Assembly (NCBI GenBank): GCA_902705865.1
Contig: CACSIO010000012.1
Span: 62,001 to 126,000, forward strand
DNA length: 64,000 nucleotides
DNA from: BD1-7 clade bacterium
GTDB taxonomy: Bacteria > Pseudomonadota > Gammaproteobacteria > Pseudomonadales > DT-91
Reading direction: 5' to 3'
Each line of letters starts with the position of its first letter. The first letter of the stretch is position 1. A program made the position numbers and the translations under genes. The notes below the pieces were generated by a model. The model was not told the DNA's origin. It saw only the letters and a list, made by a program, of their open reading frames with translations, and ran no database searches. Below are positions 18,211 through 27,680 of the stretch, piece after piece.

Positions 18211-18621
18211 TTAGTGAGACCGTTTGACCAACATATCTAATGTGATCTCCCCGAAGCGATTTAGCAGCAGAGCTTCGGCATCCGTCATAGCTGTTTCCAG
18301 TACATAATTAATGGAATTTTCAATGGGGCAGTTAGAGTGCTCGTCTGTTAATCCGATAGTGAACAATGACGTTTCGCCCAATAATTGATGAATATCCAAC
18401 AGTGTTATTTTGTTTAGCGGACACATCAATGCCCACCCACCGTTGCGCCCTTTGGATACTTGAACGTATCCAGATTCCTTGAGCAATCCCATGATGCGCC
18501 TTACCACAACCGGGTTGGTTGATAGCATATCGGCTATCTGGGTCGATGTTATGGGCTCGTCGTTGCCCTCCATGTGAGCCAGGATGTGTAGTATTCGAGA
18601 CAGCCGGCTGTCTTTTCTCAT
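18211..18621 (-). CDS. Rrf2-family transcriptional regulator
   Basis: A 136-residue Rrf2/YwnA-like regulator. The winged helix is at residues 25-65 (STQIADMLSTNPVVVRRIMG, then VSKGRNGGWAL). Only two cysteines are present, in MCPL and NCPI, so the three-cysteine Fe-S site of IscR and NsrR is absent. The gene is divergent from a methyltransferase gene. Two copies of a GTAAC-N7-GTTAC element in the spacer are its probable operators. This pairing is often seen with volatile- or thiol-stress responses, but the inducer is not evident. Confidence 0.88.
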   Translation of the reverse strand: MRKDSRLSRILHILAHMEGNDEPITSTQIADMLSTNPVVVRRIMGLLKESGYVQVSKGRNGGWALMCPLNKITLLDIHQLLGETSLFTIGLTDEHSNCPIENSINYVLETAMTDAEALLLNRFGEITLDMLVKRSH

Positions 18622-18655
18622 GATTTATATCGTCCAATTCGAAAAACACATATAA

Positions 18656-18717
18656 GTAACAAAAAAAGTTACACTATTGATTTGCATATGTTTATTATCA
18701 GTAATAACTGTTGTTAC
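18656..18717. promoter_or_regulatory. Twin inverted-repeat operators (GTAAC-N7-GTTAC)
   Basis: GTAAC-AAAAAAA-GTTAC spans 18656-18672 and GTAAT-AACTGTT-GTTAC spans 18701-18717. Both are 17 bases with the same 7-base spacer, and their centres are 45 bases apart. They occupy the 170-base divergent spacer between the Rrf2 gene and the methyltransferase gene, the expected place for a dimeric repressor controlling both. Confidence 0.6.
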
Positions 18718-18791
18718 ATTATCTTACTGTATAGATATCGACAACTGAACATAGTGAGTGCACTGATTAACCAGTATGTGGTATTCGACAT

Positions 18792-19502
18792 ATGAATAGA
18801 GAAGAAACCAAACAACTATTTGACGAGCAAGCGTCTGAGTATGATCAGAAGTGGGTAAATATGGCGGCTATCAATGATGGCATCTATTTCTTTTTGCCAT
18901 CCATTTTTGCGTCTCTTAGGCCCAATGCTCGAGTGCTCTGTGTAGGGGCAGGAACGGGCAAGGAGCTTTTATTTTTGGCGAAGCAGTTTCCAAGCATTCA
19001 TTTTTCTGTTGTTGAACCATCAGGCGCGATGTTGGAGATCTGCCGTCACAGAGTCGAACGTGGGGGTTTTACCTCACGCTGTACATTCCATGAAGGATTT
19101 CTTGAATCATTCAGCGACGATAACGTACACGATGCTGCTACGTGTTTTTTAGTCTCCCATTTTATTCTTGACCCTATTGCACGGTCAGAGCTTTTTCGAC
19201 AAATTGCGTGCCGGATGGCTCCTGGCGGTGTACTTGTGAGCGCTGATCTAGCCTCAGATATGCGTTCGCCAATTACTGATAATCTGCTGAGAATTTGGGC
19301 GACGACGATGTCAGATTCAGAGGCGGGGGAGGCAGCTGTGAAAAAATTGAAACACGCGTATTCAAATGATGTCGCCGTTCTTTCGCCGGATTCAGTCATC
19401 TCCATTATTACTAACGGCGGATTTGAGTCTGTGACTCAATTTTATCAAGCTGGTGTGGTACATGCGTTTTTTGCGACAACACCGTCGATTGTATCGAATT
19501 GA
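18792..19502 (+). CDS. Class I SAM-dependent methyltransferase
   Basis: A 236-residue cytosolic methyltransferase. Motif I is VLCVGAGTGKELLFLA (about residues 38-53), motif II is the acidic SVVEPSGAMLEICR strand, and post-motif regions follow (FLVSHFILDP, MAPGGVLVSADL). Substrate specificity cannot be read. It is divergent from the Rrf2 regulator, and paired operators lie between them, so it is probably the regulated target. The first ATG after the operators is used; no strong ribosome-binding site is visible. Confidence 0.85.
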   Translation: MNREETKQLFDEQASEYDQKWVNMAAINDGIYFFLPSIFASLRPNARVLCVGAGTGKELLFLAKQFPSIHFSVVEPSGAMLEICRHRVERGGFTSRCTFHEGFLESFSDDNVHDAATCFLVSHFILDPIARSELFRQIACRMAPGGVLVSADLASDMRSPITDNLLRIWATTMSDSEAGEAAVKKLKHAYSNDVAVLSPDSVISIITNGGFESVTQFYQAGVVHAFFATTPSIVSN

Positions 19503-19772
19503 GTTTTTGCATTCGTTTGATGAGGTAACGATCTTGCGGTTTTTGCATTTTTTTCAGATGCCATTTTCATTTACTGTCTTGGTGTCTCATGTATCGATCT
19601 TTTGGAAAGAAGACTATTGAGCTGGCTAGCTAATACCAATATTCAAGGGTTAAATGATTGGTGGCGCATTGTCAGACGCAGGGCAAAAAATACACGCCTG
19701 CAAATTTTTGTCTCCATATGTGTACAATTGCCGGTATGTGAACTCATGTTTTTAACGATCAAGGAAACCAAA

Positions 19773-20201
19773 ATGAAAAGATCCCTATTGTTGATAATGT
19801 TGTCTGTGCTGTCAGTTTCGGCCATGGCGCGGGATGATATTGTGGATTATTCGGTAAAAGAGACGATGGCTGTTGAGAAAATATCGAAAGCCATCGGCGA
19901 AGGGGTAACGTTTTATTTTGATGGACAAAAGCACCCAAAAGTTGAGCAATCATTTGGGGAGTTTAAAACCAGCAAGAAAACCAGCGCGGTCGGTAAAAGT
20001 GATAAAGAAGCTTGTCAGTGGGTTTTTGCCTCGGCCATGAAGCAGCTGAAACAGCGAGCGATCAAAGAAGGCGGGAATGCCGTTATTAATATCAAATCAA
20101 ATTACAAAGGCACACTCACGTCGAGCGATTCTACCTTTAAATGTGGCGCTGGCGGCATAATCGCTGGTGTAGCGCTTGTAGGAGATGTTGTTAAGCTATA
20201 G
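19773..20201 (+). CDS. Small exported protein, YbjQ-like fold suspected
   Basis: A 142-residue protein from the ATG at 19773, with AAGGA ten bases upstream. A signal peptide (MKRSLLLIMLSVLSVSAMA) is followed by a compact domain with ACQWVFASAMKQLKQRA, EGGNAVINIKSNYKG and a final glycine-rich hydrophobic segment (CGAGGIIAGVALVGDVVKL). The GGNAVINI strand after an amphipathic helix resembles YbjQ/heavy-metal-binding-type periplasmic proteins, a group sometimes mislabelled as excinuclease subunit. Function is unknown. A strong terminator follows. Confidence 0.65.
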   Translation: MKRSLLLIMLSVLSVSAMARDDIVDYSVKETMAVEKISKAIGEGVTFYFDGQKHPKVEQSFGEFKTSKKTSAVGKSDKEACQWVFASAMKQLKQRAIKEGGNAVINIKSNYKGTLTSSDSTFKCGAGGIIAGVALVGDVVKL

Positions 20202-20224
20202 GGCTGCAAGCACCTTTGATATCA

Positions 20225-20255
20225 AGCACCGCACATAGATATGCGGTGCTTTTTT
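20225..20255 (+). terminator. Rho-independent terminator
   Basis: AGCACCGCA at 20225-20233 pairs with TGCGGTGCT at 20242-20250 over an 8-base loop, followed by a run of six T ending at 20255. It ends the transcript of the small exported protein. Confidence 0.88.
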
Positions 20256-20458
20256 GCTTTTGAGTATCTACTTATTGATTAGACTGTTTTCGTTGGGCGT
20301 ATGTGAATCATTATCTGTGAGATCATACGAATACTGCATAGGGCAATGCACGGGCAGTTTCTGCAGTTCTCATACAAAGAACGAATAAAATTCTCGCCAC
20401 CAGTTGTCTACAGCAGTAAGATTCGCCACCTCTTTTTACACTTACCAACGAGGCGTTC

Positions 20459-20797
20459 ATGACTTCACTTCCTCCTTGCCCTAAATGTACTTCTGCTTAC
20501 GTCTACCAGGATCAGGATCTATTGATCTGCCCGGAGTGCGCTTATGAATGGAACCCCGAAGAAGTTGCTGCTGAAGAAACCATTATCGTAAAGGATGCCA
20601 ACGGCGCGTTGCTGGCTGAGGGTGATAAGGTGACTTTGATCAAAGATCTGAAGGTGAAGAGCAGCTCTCAAGTGCTTAAAATCGGTACTAAAGCACTTAT
20701 TAAGCGTATCAAGGAAGGCAAAGATCATGAGCTGGATTGCCGTGTTGATGGTGCTGGCGAAATGATGGTGACGGCTAAGTTTGTTAAAAAGGCCTAA
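20459..20797 (+). CDS. yjdM: YjdM/PhnA zinc-ribbon protein
   Basis: The 112-residue protein has an N-terminal zinc ribbon formed by CPKC and CPEC ([20 protein letters not shown]), and an SH3-like C-terminal domain with DGDKV-type turns ([17 protein letters not shown]). Length and motif order match YjdM, formerly called PhnA. Despite that old name it is not a phosphonoacetate hydrolase; its role is unclear. It is monocistronic. Confidence 0.92.
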   Translation: MTSLPPCPKCTSAYVYQDQDLLICPECAYEWNPEEVAAEETIIVKDANGALLAEGDKVTLIKDLKVKSSSQVLKIGTKALIKRIKEGKDHELDCRVDGAGEMMVTAKFVKKA

Positions 20798-21346
20798 ATG
20801 AACCGAGTGGAAGAGATGCTAGGTATTCGGTACACGTGAATTTAGGTAACGCACGTTACGACAATTCCTCGATTCTTGTGAGTTTTTGGCTATTCGCACG
20901 TGTCTTAGTTTTGAGGGCGTCGAGAAGAACGATAGCGTTCTTCATGTTGTGTGAAAATTTGTTGTGACAGGATTATCTCATCGTTTATCTGATAACGGTG
21001 AGGCCACTCTAAGTGGCGGTGAATTTGCCGAGAGCAGAGCTTTTACCACTCGAAAGAAGGCGAACCTCTAAGGGTTATAGTTAACGTGACTTGTGTATTT
21101 GGCGTTAGTTGTGCTGACCCTGATGGAAAGTATTCATACTGCGCTGTGGCATGCCTGGGTCGCGAAATAGCTTGAAAGTGACCTAGTAAGTTGTTTCTAG
21201 TGGGTCGCATTAGGTGTATTCGTAGATATAAAAACTGAGTGTGGGTATTTTCAATTACAACATCTGAATCGTTAAGTATTTGATATAGGTCAATTACTTA
21301 GCTGTTTAGGTATACTGGGTAAAATACTAACGCTAGGATTGAGGCT
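20798..21346. other. 549-base non-coding gap upstream of the TonB receptor
   Basis: No gene, Fur box or cobalamin-riboswitch core was found, although I looked for these because a TonB receptor follows. AGGATTGAGG at 21336-21345 is a good ribosome-binding site for the receptor GTG. Confidence 0.4.
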
Positions 21347-23482
21347 GTGTTTTACCCGAAGGGTTTCAGCTTACTAACGAGTTGTGCGCTGTCGATGTGC
21401 ATATCTCAGGTTTTTGCCGCCGAGACGACGATTGAAGAAGTCATTGTTGAAGCAAAGGGTAATCGTTCTGTCGAAAAAATCAGAGCACAAAGGTTTTCTG
21501 AATCTTCAGCAACTACGGTTATCGATTTATCTGAAAAACGCAATAGTCGATTAAGTCGACAAAGTGACGTACTCAAAAGTGCGCCTGGTGTCGTCAGTGT
21601 GCCAAACAGCGCCGGTAATGAATCAGCCATATCGATTCGTGGCTCAGATATTTCTTTAACTGCTCGAAATCGCGGCGTCAAAGTCTTCGTAGATGGCACC
21701 TTGATCAACTTTGGTGGGTTGGGTGCCTCTTCTAACCTAATAGATCTTCAGTCGATGAAAGCGGTTGAAGTCATGCGCGGTGGGAACGGTTCTCTCTATT
21801 CGGCTGGCTCCGCGGGCGGCTCTATTTATTACCATGGCTTTACCGGACGAGACATATCCGCGCCATTGGTTCGTATCGAAGTGGGGAGTAGCCGGTATTT
21901 GAGACTGCAGGCAGCAGCCGGTCAAAGTTTTGACCAGCAAGATTATTATGTGTCTGTAAGCTCTTTTAGAACGGATGGTTACCGGGAGCATGAAGCGGAA
22001 CGGCAATTTCAGCTGAGTGCAAATTATGGCTTCCAGTTGACCCCTCAGATCAATAACCGTACTTTTGTCACGTTGACTGACTCTCAAAAACAATATGCTG
22101 GGCGAATTAGTCGTGCGACATGGAATGCCGACCCCTACTCGTCAAATCCAGATGATGTTGCCATTGATAAGCGCAAAGCAGAAAAAAATATTACGGTAGG
22201 AAATCGTTTCTCATGGTTACCGACCCGAAACTCGGCACTGAATATTGGTATGTCTTTCGTTGGTGGCTCTATAGAAGGGCTGGTTGATAGGTTTCAAGGA
22301 ATTATTGACGACAAACTATCGGGCTATACATTGTCGCCAACATATCAACAACAATTCGTGACGGCGCTTGGCGAGCATTATGTCTCTATGGGCTTTCATT
22401 ACAGCGATCAAGAGTACCACTTAAACGCATGGGATTACCCAAAACCAAGCAGGAGGCAGCCTAGTCTGAGTGGCTATGACGGTTATACCAAATTGGCAAG
22501 AACACAAAATGGTGTGTCTAATCTCAGTGATTGGGATTTATTTATACAAGATCGGTGGCGTATTAATGCCGAATGGCAGTTAACAGTCGGTGTTCAAAAA
22601 AATAATTTTAATCGTACATTTAATAGTCGATGCCGTGCATGTGCGGTGTTACCCATAGTACCTACGAAACCTCCCTACGATTATAAAATTGATCATTCAA
22701 AGCTCAATTATCAGCTAGCTCTCGCGTATTTCTTTAGCGAACAACAGCATCTTTACATTAGCCATGCAAGCAGCAGTAACTTCGCTAGTATGTTCGAACT
22801 GAATGGTATGTTGGGGTGGGTAGACCCAAGCAGCTTGAATTTGCAAAATGCTGTTACGAGTGAAGTCGGCTATAAATTTTTCTTTTCTCGATTACAGGGT
22901 GAGGTTGTTCTCTACAATATGAATATTGATGGAGAATACACTACGGAGATTGCTTTGCCGCCTTTGCCAAAGCGGGTGTTGGTAAATATTGGTGACACGG
23001 TGCACCGTGGAGTTGAATTAGGCGTTAACTATCAGATTATTGAAAACTATTTGAACGTGAATTTTGTGTATAACTGGATGAATTTCTATTTCGATGATCA
23101 TCCTATCTACGGCAAGAATAGCTTGCCTCGGACGCCTAAACACACGGCCTTTATGTTAGTTATTTGGCAACCAATTGAAAGCGTAGCTATTGTTCCATCC
23201 TTACAATATATCGGTAAGCAAACAGCAACCTATGATTTGAGTGGAGGAAGACTTTACACGGCGGATGGCTATACACTCTTTAACTTACGTATTGGTTATC
23301 AGCCGTTGGAATCACTCAGCGTGTATGTTGATGGCAGAAACTTGTTGGGAGAAAATTACATCGCTGCCGTTGGTTCACAGCCGACAGAAGGTGCAATATC
23401 TCCTGGGTCCGAACCACGAGGCGATATGATTCTTCCTGGCCAACCAAGAAACGTCTATATGGGCATGGAGTACCGTTTCTAA
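21347..23482 (+). CDS. TonB-dependent outer-membrane receptor
   Basis: The 711-residue receptor starts with GTG at 21347 behind AGGATTGAGG. A signal peptide (cleavage near VFA-AE, residue 24) is followed by a TonB box-like IEEVIVEA. Next come a plug domain (LKSAPGVVSVPNSAGNESAI, AVEVMRGGNGSLYSAGSAGG) and a 22-stranded-type barrel ending in the aromatic MGMEYRF. The ligand is not obvious; no ABC transporter or siderophore genes are adjacent. The barrel contains a CRACAVL loop, possibly a disulfide. The stop codon overlaps that of the convergent hybrid kinase gene, suggesting a sensor-receptor pair. Confidence 0.93.
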   Translation: MFYPKGFSLLTSCALSMCISQVFAAETTIEEVIVEAKGNRSVEKIRAQRFSESSATTVIDLSEKRNSRLSRQSDVLKSAPGVVSVPNSAGNESAISIRGSDISLTARNRGVKVFVDGTLINFGGLGASSNLIDLQSMKAVEVMRGGNGSLYSAGSAGGSIYYHGFTGRDISAPLVRIEVGSSRYLRLQAAAGQSFDQQDYYVSVSSFRTDGYREHEAERQFQLSANYGFQLTPQINNRTFVTLTDSQKQYAGRISRATWNADPYSSNPDDVAIDKRKAEKNITVGNRFSWLPTRNSALNIGMSFVGGSIEGLVDRFQGIIDDKLSGYTLSPTYQQQFVTALGEHYVSMGFHYSDQEYHLNAWDYPKPSRRQPSLSGYDGYTKLARTQNGVSNLSDWDLFIQDRWRINAEWQLTVGVQKNNFNRTFNSRCRACAVLPIVPTKPPYDYKIDHSKLNYQLALAYFFSEQQHLYISHASSSNFASMFELNGMLGWVDPSSLNLQNAVTSEVGYKFFFSRLQGEVVLYNMNIDGEYTTEIALPPLPKRVLVNIGDTVHRGVELGVNYQIIENYLNVNFVYNWMNFYFDDHPIYGKNSLPRTPKHTAFMLVIWQPIESVAIVPSLQYIGKQTATYDLSGGRLYTADGYTLFNLRIGYQPLESLSVYVDGRNLLGENYIAAVGSQPTEGAISPGSEPRGDMILPGQPRNVYMGMEYRF

Positions 23483-25656
23483 TTTCTGTGATTGGCAGGT
23501 TGTGCGGCGAATTGCTTCAACAGTTTGTTGAAGTAGCCTGGGCTTTTAAAGCCAACGGCGAATGCCAGCTCTTTTTGTGTTGTATGTACACCGGCGTCTT
23601 TTAGTTCTAACGCTTTTTTCAGACGATAGTGACGTATATATAGTCCTGGCGTTAGTTCTGTGTTTTTCACGAGCTTTCGAGAAAGCGTTTTAAGGGTCAT
23701 ATTCATCGCACTGGCGAGCGCTTCGCTATCAAACAAAGGGTCTGAGAGGTTTTCATTGATGATATATTCAATGCGCTCGATGTAATCGTCTTTCTCCGAC
23801 ACTTCTTTTTCTTGGGTACTGTTATCTGTTTCTATTGGTTGTGTATAGGCACTGAAATTACCGATGAATAGCTGTTGGTGGTAACGAATCGCCGAAGTGA
23901 TCTTTAAGATAAGCTCTTCGATATCGACAGGTTTCACTAGATAGTCATCAACTAATGAAGCATATCCCAAGCGCTTTTTCTCGATGTCAGAGGCTCCACT
24001 CAAAATGATAACAGGTAGTGTCGCTGTCTCTGGGTTGTCGCGTACGTGATTCAGTAATGTAATGCCGTCCATCTTTGGCATCATCCAATCGGATAATACT
24101 AAGTCGGGTATTTTGTCTTTAATGCTAGTTAGAGCTTCTTCACCATTATTGACACATTTAACCGTGAACTGTGCTTTCAGGCGGTCACTGATGTAGTTTT
24201 GCATGTCTAGATTATCTTCAACAAATAACACATGCGGCTTTTCCGAAAGATCTTCTGAATTCAATTTAACGTGGCCGGGCTTTGTCGTTGATGCCTGAAT
24301 AGGCTTGCCTGAAATTATGTGTTTTTCTGCTTGGTACGGCAGTTTTATCGTAAACATTGCACCACCGTGCGAGTTGTTCGTGGCAGTGATAGAGCCCGTA
24401 TGCAGTTTAGTGATTTCTTTAGCTAGGTTTAGGCCGATTCCCGTGCCTTCAATATGTTGGTGACTTGGAGACTGATAAAATAGGTCAAAGCAGTTTTCGA
24501 TGTCATTATTGCTAAGGCCGGGGCCAGAATCACTAACATTCAAAATTAGTTCATTTCGTCTAATTTCTAGTGAAACATCAATATGCCCATTATTGGGTGT
24601 AAATTTGAGGGCATTGTGTAGCAAGATGCTAACAACCTTACGAAACTGCTTACTATCGATATGAGTTACTAGTCTTGGTGGGCAATAGAGCTCGAGGTAG
24701 ATGTTCTTTTCTTTCGCGCTAAAGCCGAACTCTTCAACAAGTTCTTTAAGCCAATCACTGATATTGATTTCTCTTACTTGAACACGCAATTCACCGTAGT
24801 TTATTTTTGTTAAATCCAGAATATCTTCAACAAAACCATGTAGGCGCCTGGTATTTCGTAACGCCATATCAACGTTATTTTTCTCATGCTCTGCTAAAGA
24901 ATCGCTTAACGTCAATTGCTCTAGTGGCCCTTGAATGAGTGTAATTGGCGTTCTTAATTCGTGGCTGATTCCTGCAAATAGACGAGTCTTTTGAATGTCA
25001 TTGTTGCGCAGCGCTTCTGCCTGACTATGTAGTAATTCATTTTTTGCCTGAAGCTGCTCTGTTTGCTCATCAACTTCCTCTTGTAGCTTTTGGCTAAACG
25101 CTTCTTTGATACGGTAATTTTCTTGAAGTTGTTTGTTAGCGTTATTCAGCGCAGATTCACGTTCGTTTCGCGTATACCTGATAAGGCGGGCAATCATCGC
25201 CATAATACCAATATTGAGAAACATACTGAAAAATACTAACCAACGGCTTTCTAAAAATGCGCGAATATTGCCCGGCCCGTACAATGCAATTTGCATTTTG
25301 TGGATGTTGAAAACCATGTAGACGACAAGTGCCAGCCAGAGCAATAAACAGGTTGCTGCAATACGTCGGTTATCTTGCCAATAAAGTACGGCAAAGAAAA
25401 TTAGGAAGCAGAAAAGAGAATGGATGATGAAAAACTTCGGTTTAGGCAGAGCGCGAGACTGAATACGATGCCGTTCTCTGACCTGTAATTCATTACCTAT
25501 CGTTAGCGGTTGTTTTGTTTCAAGTGCTGCTAGTTCATTGGATAGTGCTACGGCCGGTATCTGCTTTTCTGGTTTGCTCATACTACTTAGCACAAACATA
25601 AGAAAGTAAGCCGCAAATAGTAACCATATTGTGTAGATAGATAATCGCATCGACAT
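23479..25656 (-). CDS. Hybrid histidine kinase with receiver and AraC-type DNA-binding domain
   Basis: About 725 residues from the ATG at 25656 (a TTG at 25698 extends the frame but lacks a ribosome-binding site). Order: N-terminal helix, short periplasmic loop, three or four more helices, coiled coil, HisKA with SHELRTPI, HATPase (NALKFTPNNG, SDSGPGLSNNDIE, GTGIGLNLAKEI), receiver with phosphoacceptor Asp in LVLSDWMMPKMDG, and an AraC helix-turn-helix (MNMTLKTLSRKLVKNTELTP, ELAFAVGFKSPGYFNKLLK). Sensing and promoter binding are thus in one polypeptide, as in hybrid two-component systems of Bacteroidetes, although the large periplasmic propeller is missing. Its convergent neighbour, the TonB receptor, is the obvious candidate target. 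Confidence 0.9.
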   Translation of the reverse strand: MSMRLSIYTIWLLFAAYFLMFVLSSMSKPEKQIPAVALSNELAALETKQPLTIGNELQVRERHRIQSRALPKPKFFIIHSLFCFLIFFAVLYWQDNRRIAATCLLLWLALVVYMVFNIHKMQIALYGPGNIRAFLESRWLVFFSMFLNIGIMAMIARLIRYTRNERESALNNANKQLQENYRIKEAFSQKLQEEVDEQTEQLQAKNELLHSQAEALRNNDIQKTRLFAGISHELRTPITLIQGPLEQLTLSDSLAEHEKNNVDMALRNTRRLHGFVEDILDLTKINYGELRVQVREINISDWLKELVEEFGFSAKEKNIYLELYCPPRLVTHIDSKQFRKVVSILLHNALKFTPNNGHIDVSLEIRRNELILNVSDSGPGLSNNDIENCFDLFYQSPSHQHIEGTGIGLNLAKEITKLHTGSITATNNSHGGAMFTIKLPYQAEKHIISGKPIQASTTKPGHVKLNSEDLSEKPHVLFVEDNLDMQNYISDRLKAQFTVKCVNNGEEALTSIKDKIPDLVLSDWMMPKMDGITLLNHVRDNPETATLPVIILSGASDIEKKRLGYASLVDDYLVKPVDIEELILKITSAIRYHQQLFIGNFSAYTQPIETDNSTQEKEVSEKDDYIERIEYIINENLSDPLFDSEALASAMNMTLKTLSRKLVKNTELTPGLYIRHYRLKKALELKDAGVHTTQKELAFAVGFKSPGYFNKLLKQFAAQPANHRN

Positions 25657-25923
25657 GCTATTGAGCCTATTCCTTGAAACTGAAAGATGTATAAACAAAA
25701 TGAGTAAGCTGCATGCGGCAGAGAAAATCTACTCTAAATTCATGGTGAGTGGCAATGAACAAGTTTTGCCACAGACTGGCCAGGCAGCAACGATAACAGA
25801 TTCAAGTCTGTGGTGAAGCTTCATTAGGCTAGTTCGAACGTATTGTTGGATTTCGCTCTTGCTAGATAACACGCCAAGACGTTCGGCATCGGTTAAACGC
25901 TAGCAGTTATCATATGGCTAGCG
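25657..25923. other. Upstream region of the hybrid kinase gene
   Basis: Part of a 566-base gap. It holds CCACAGACT at 25769-25777 and its inverted copy AGTCTGTGG at 25805-25813, a possible regulator site. Downstream (26155-26180) the short element GCGGT recurs in direct and inverted form, forming a small hairpin. No tRNA fold could be built. Confidence 0.3.
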
Positions 25924-26019
25924 ATGGTGATTGGTTTTGTAGGTGGGTTTGTTGTGCTTTCAAAATGGAAGCACTTATGGGTAATTGCGGAATTGAGAAA
26001 ACTGGAGACGCAATCGTAA
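25924..26019 (+). CDS. Possible 31-residue membrane peptide
   Basis: A short frame with one hydrophobic segment (MVIGFVGGFVVL) followed by a positively charged SKWKHLW and an amphipathic AELRKLE tail, the layout of small single-span proteins with a cytoplasmic C-terminus. There is no ribosome-binding site. It may be a real microprotein, or the anchor of a lost gene. Confidence 0.2.
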   Translation: MVIGFVGGFVVLSKWKHLWVIAELRKLETQS

Positions 26020-26222
26020 TTCTATAGCGATATCCTGATCTCGTGTTGGTACCGATGGCAAACTAGCAAGGATCTTTTTTCATAGCATTTATGTACGGAG
26101 ACGTTTAAGAAAATACTCGTTCGAATATAGGGAAAAGGGAAGCGAGATAGATTGAGGCGGTAATACACCGCTTAAGGCGGTGCGAGTCCGATTCTCATTG
26201 GTGTTACATCGTTAATGACGGC

Positions 26223-27680
26223 TTATGCAGATACAGTATCTTCTGTTGCATTGATCACATCATGTGTTTTGAAGCGCGGAATCAGTGAATGGAAGAGTGA
26301 ATATTCGAACTGGCTGGCATCGATCTTAGCGAAGGTGTCCATGCCGTGTTTGATATGGTGTTCAACGTCTTGTTGCAGGTATTTTCGTAACACTGGGTAT
26401 GAGTACCCTTTGTCGACGCATATCGAGCATGCAAGATGGCACTCGGCTTTCGATGCGACACATTCCCATGCGTGTTGATCTGGGCATAGTAATGCTTGCC
26501 ATGTAGATTGGGTATTAGGGTCTGTGAATAGCGATGTCTCTAGCTGCATAATGTTTTTGGCTGTTTCTTCTGAGCAGAATGCGGTCATCATTAAGTAGCA
26601 GAAACAACACTTTGTGCATTGTTTACACCAGGGTTTGTCGATATTGCATGAATGAGTGAGTTGTAGCTTTTCAGGATATTTCGACAATATTTGGTAGATG
26701 GAGGTATCGTAAAACCCCTTGATGGTACTTTTAAAGCCTTTAAAGGACGAGTTTTCGACGAGGCAATGATACAGGTGGGTGCATATGTCGCGATATTCTG
26801 TCGACTTACACCATTGGTGGTTGATGTCGTCGCCGCGCCACTGGCAGTTTGGTTGATCGGCAGATTTTTCAATGTTGAACAACATCACTTCATACCCGTG
26901 TTCAACAAGCAGCGGAAAGTAGCCAACGTAATTCGACGTGTGGCCGACAGAAAAGTCGACATGATAGTCTGTAACAAATACCCCGTGACGTTCGAAAAAA
27001 TCCTTACCCTGGTTGCAGTAGTTATCGGTAATATCGATAGATACGGGTTCCTTATCCGGCCTGAATGTGGAAGAAAGCTGCTCTAACAAATATTGTTGCG
27101 TTGATGCACAGCCACCGTAGGGTAAGAACCCGTGATAAAATTCGTACTCGCAGTCACTTTGGTGAGATAACAGAACACAGCCGAGCAGCGTATCTTTGCC
27201 GCCGCCATTGGCTAACAGAATTTTGCTATTTTTAGCTCGCACTTGTTTGGAGGCTTTCTGATTGTCAGTGTCGAGAGAGCAGGTTTGAAGCAGCGGGTAT
27301 GCTTTTTCATAGGTGATGCGGTTTTTAAACCGCCATTCACCGAATTGATTGAGAAAGCAGTGTTGCCATGCGGCTTTGTCACTGGCTGGTAGCGCATAGT
27401 TGGCTGGCAAGATCACAGTCGTGCCGCCAAGCGCGAGATAGCGCATAGCGTCCCATGCGGCAATTAATGCAACCATACGCTCAACTTGTGCATCATCGAG
27501 TTTCTGGTGGATAGCCTGCCATGTGGCAATAGATCGATACTTGATGTGGGTGTGAAACTGCATATCGGCAACTTGGTAGTCGATATGGATAGATAGAGGG
27601 TTGTCTAGCAAAGTGATTTGAGTGACGGCGACATCGAACGTGGGGCTCGCGTGGTTAATCATTGGCAGTCTATTTCCCAT
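26223..27680 (-). CDS. MurL-like protein (putative amino-acid epimerase / PP-loop-type)
   Basis: The 485-residue protein carries motifs that I match to MurL, the ATP-dependent epimerase of UDP-MurNAc-L-Ala-L-Glu. These are NGGGKDT at 158-164 (GGGKDS in MurL), EKSAD at 271-275 (ERSA), INHQWCKSTEY at 286-296 (NHQxSKSxEF), then SCN at 344-346 and PWCKQCTKC at 350-358, a metal-binding-type cysteine cluster. The N-terminal region is divergent and the whole is cysteine-rich. MurL normally pairs with MurD2; no mur gene is nearby. It may epimerise another substrate. The ATG at 27680 is used; a second Met follows at residue 7. Confidence 0.55.
   Translation of the reverse strand: MGNRLPMINHASPTFDVAVTQITLLDNPLSIHIDYQVADMQFHTHIKYRSIATWQAIHQKLDDAQVERMVALIAAWDAMRYLALGGTTVILPANYALPASDKAAWQHCFLNQFGEWRFKNRITYEKAYPLLQTCSLDTDNQKASKQVRAKNSKILLANGGGKDTLLGCVLLSHQSDCEYEFYHGFLPYGGCASTQQYLLEQLSSTFRPDKEPVSIDITDNYCNQGKDFFERHGVFVTDYHVDFSVGHTSNYVGYFPLLVEHGYEVMLFNIEKSADQPNCQWRGDDINHQWCKSTEYRDICTHLYHCLVENSSFKGFKSTIKGFYDTSIYQILSKYPEKLQLTHSCNIDKPWCKQCTKCCFCYLMMTAFCSEETAKNIMQLETSLFTDPNTQSTWQALLCPDQHAWECVASKAECHLACSICVDKGYSYPVLRKYLQQDVEHHIKHGMDTFAKIDASQFEYSLFHSLIPRFKTHDVINATEDTVSA

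Noticed and set aside
20798-21346. Riboswitch or Fur site upstream of the TonB receptor
   Set aside because: No conserved cobalamin-riboswitch core and no GATAATGATAATCATTATC-like sequence was found.
26150-26205. tRNA-like segment (GCGGTGCGAGTCCGATTCTC)
   Set aside because: The TPsiC-like loop has a mismatch and neither the T-stem nor acceptor stem can be paired. Only small GCGGT hairpins remain.
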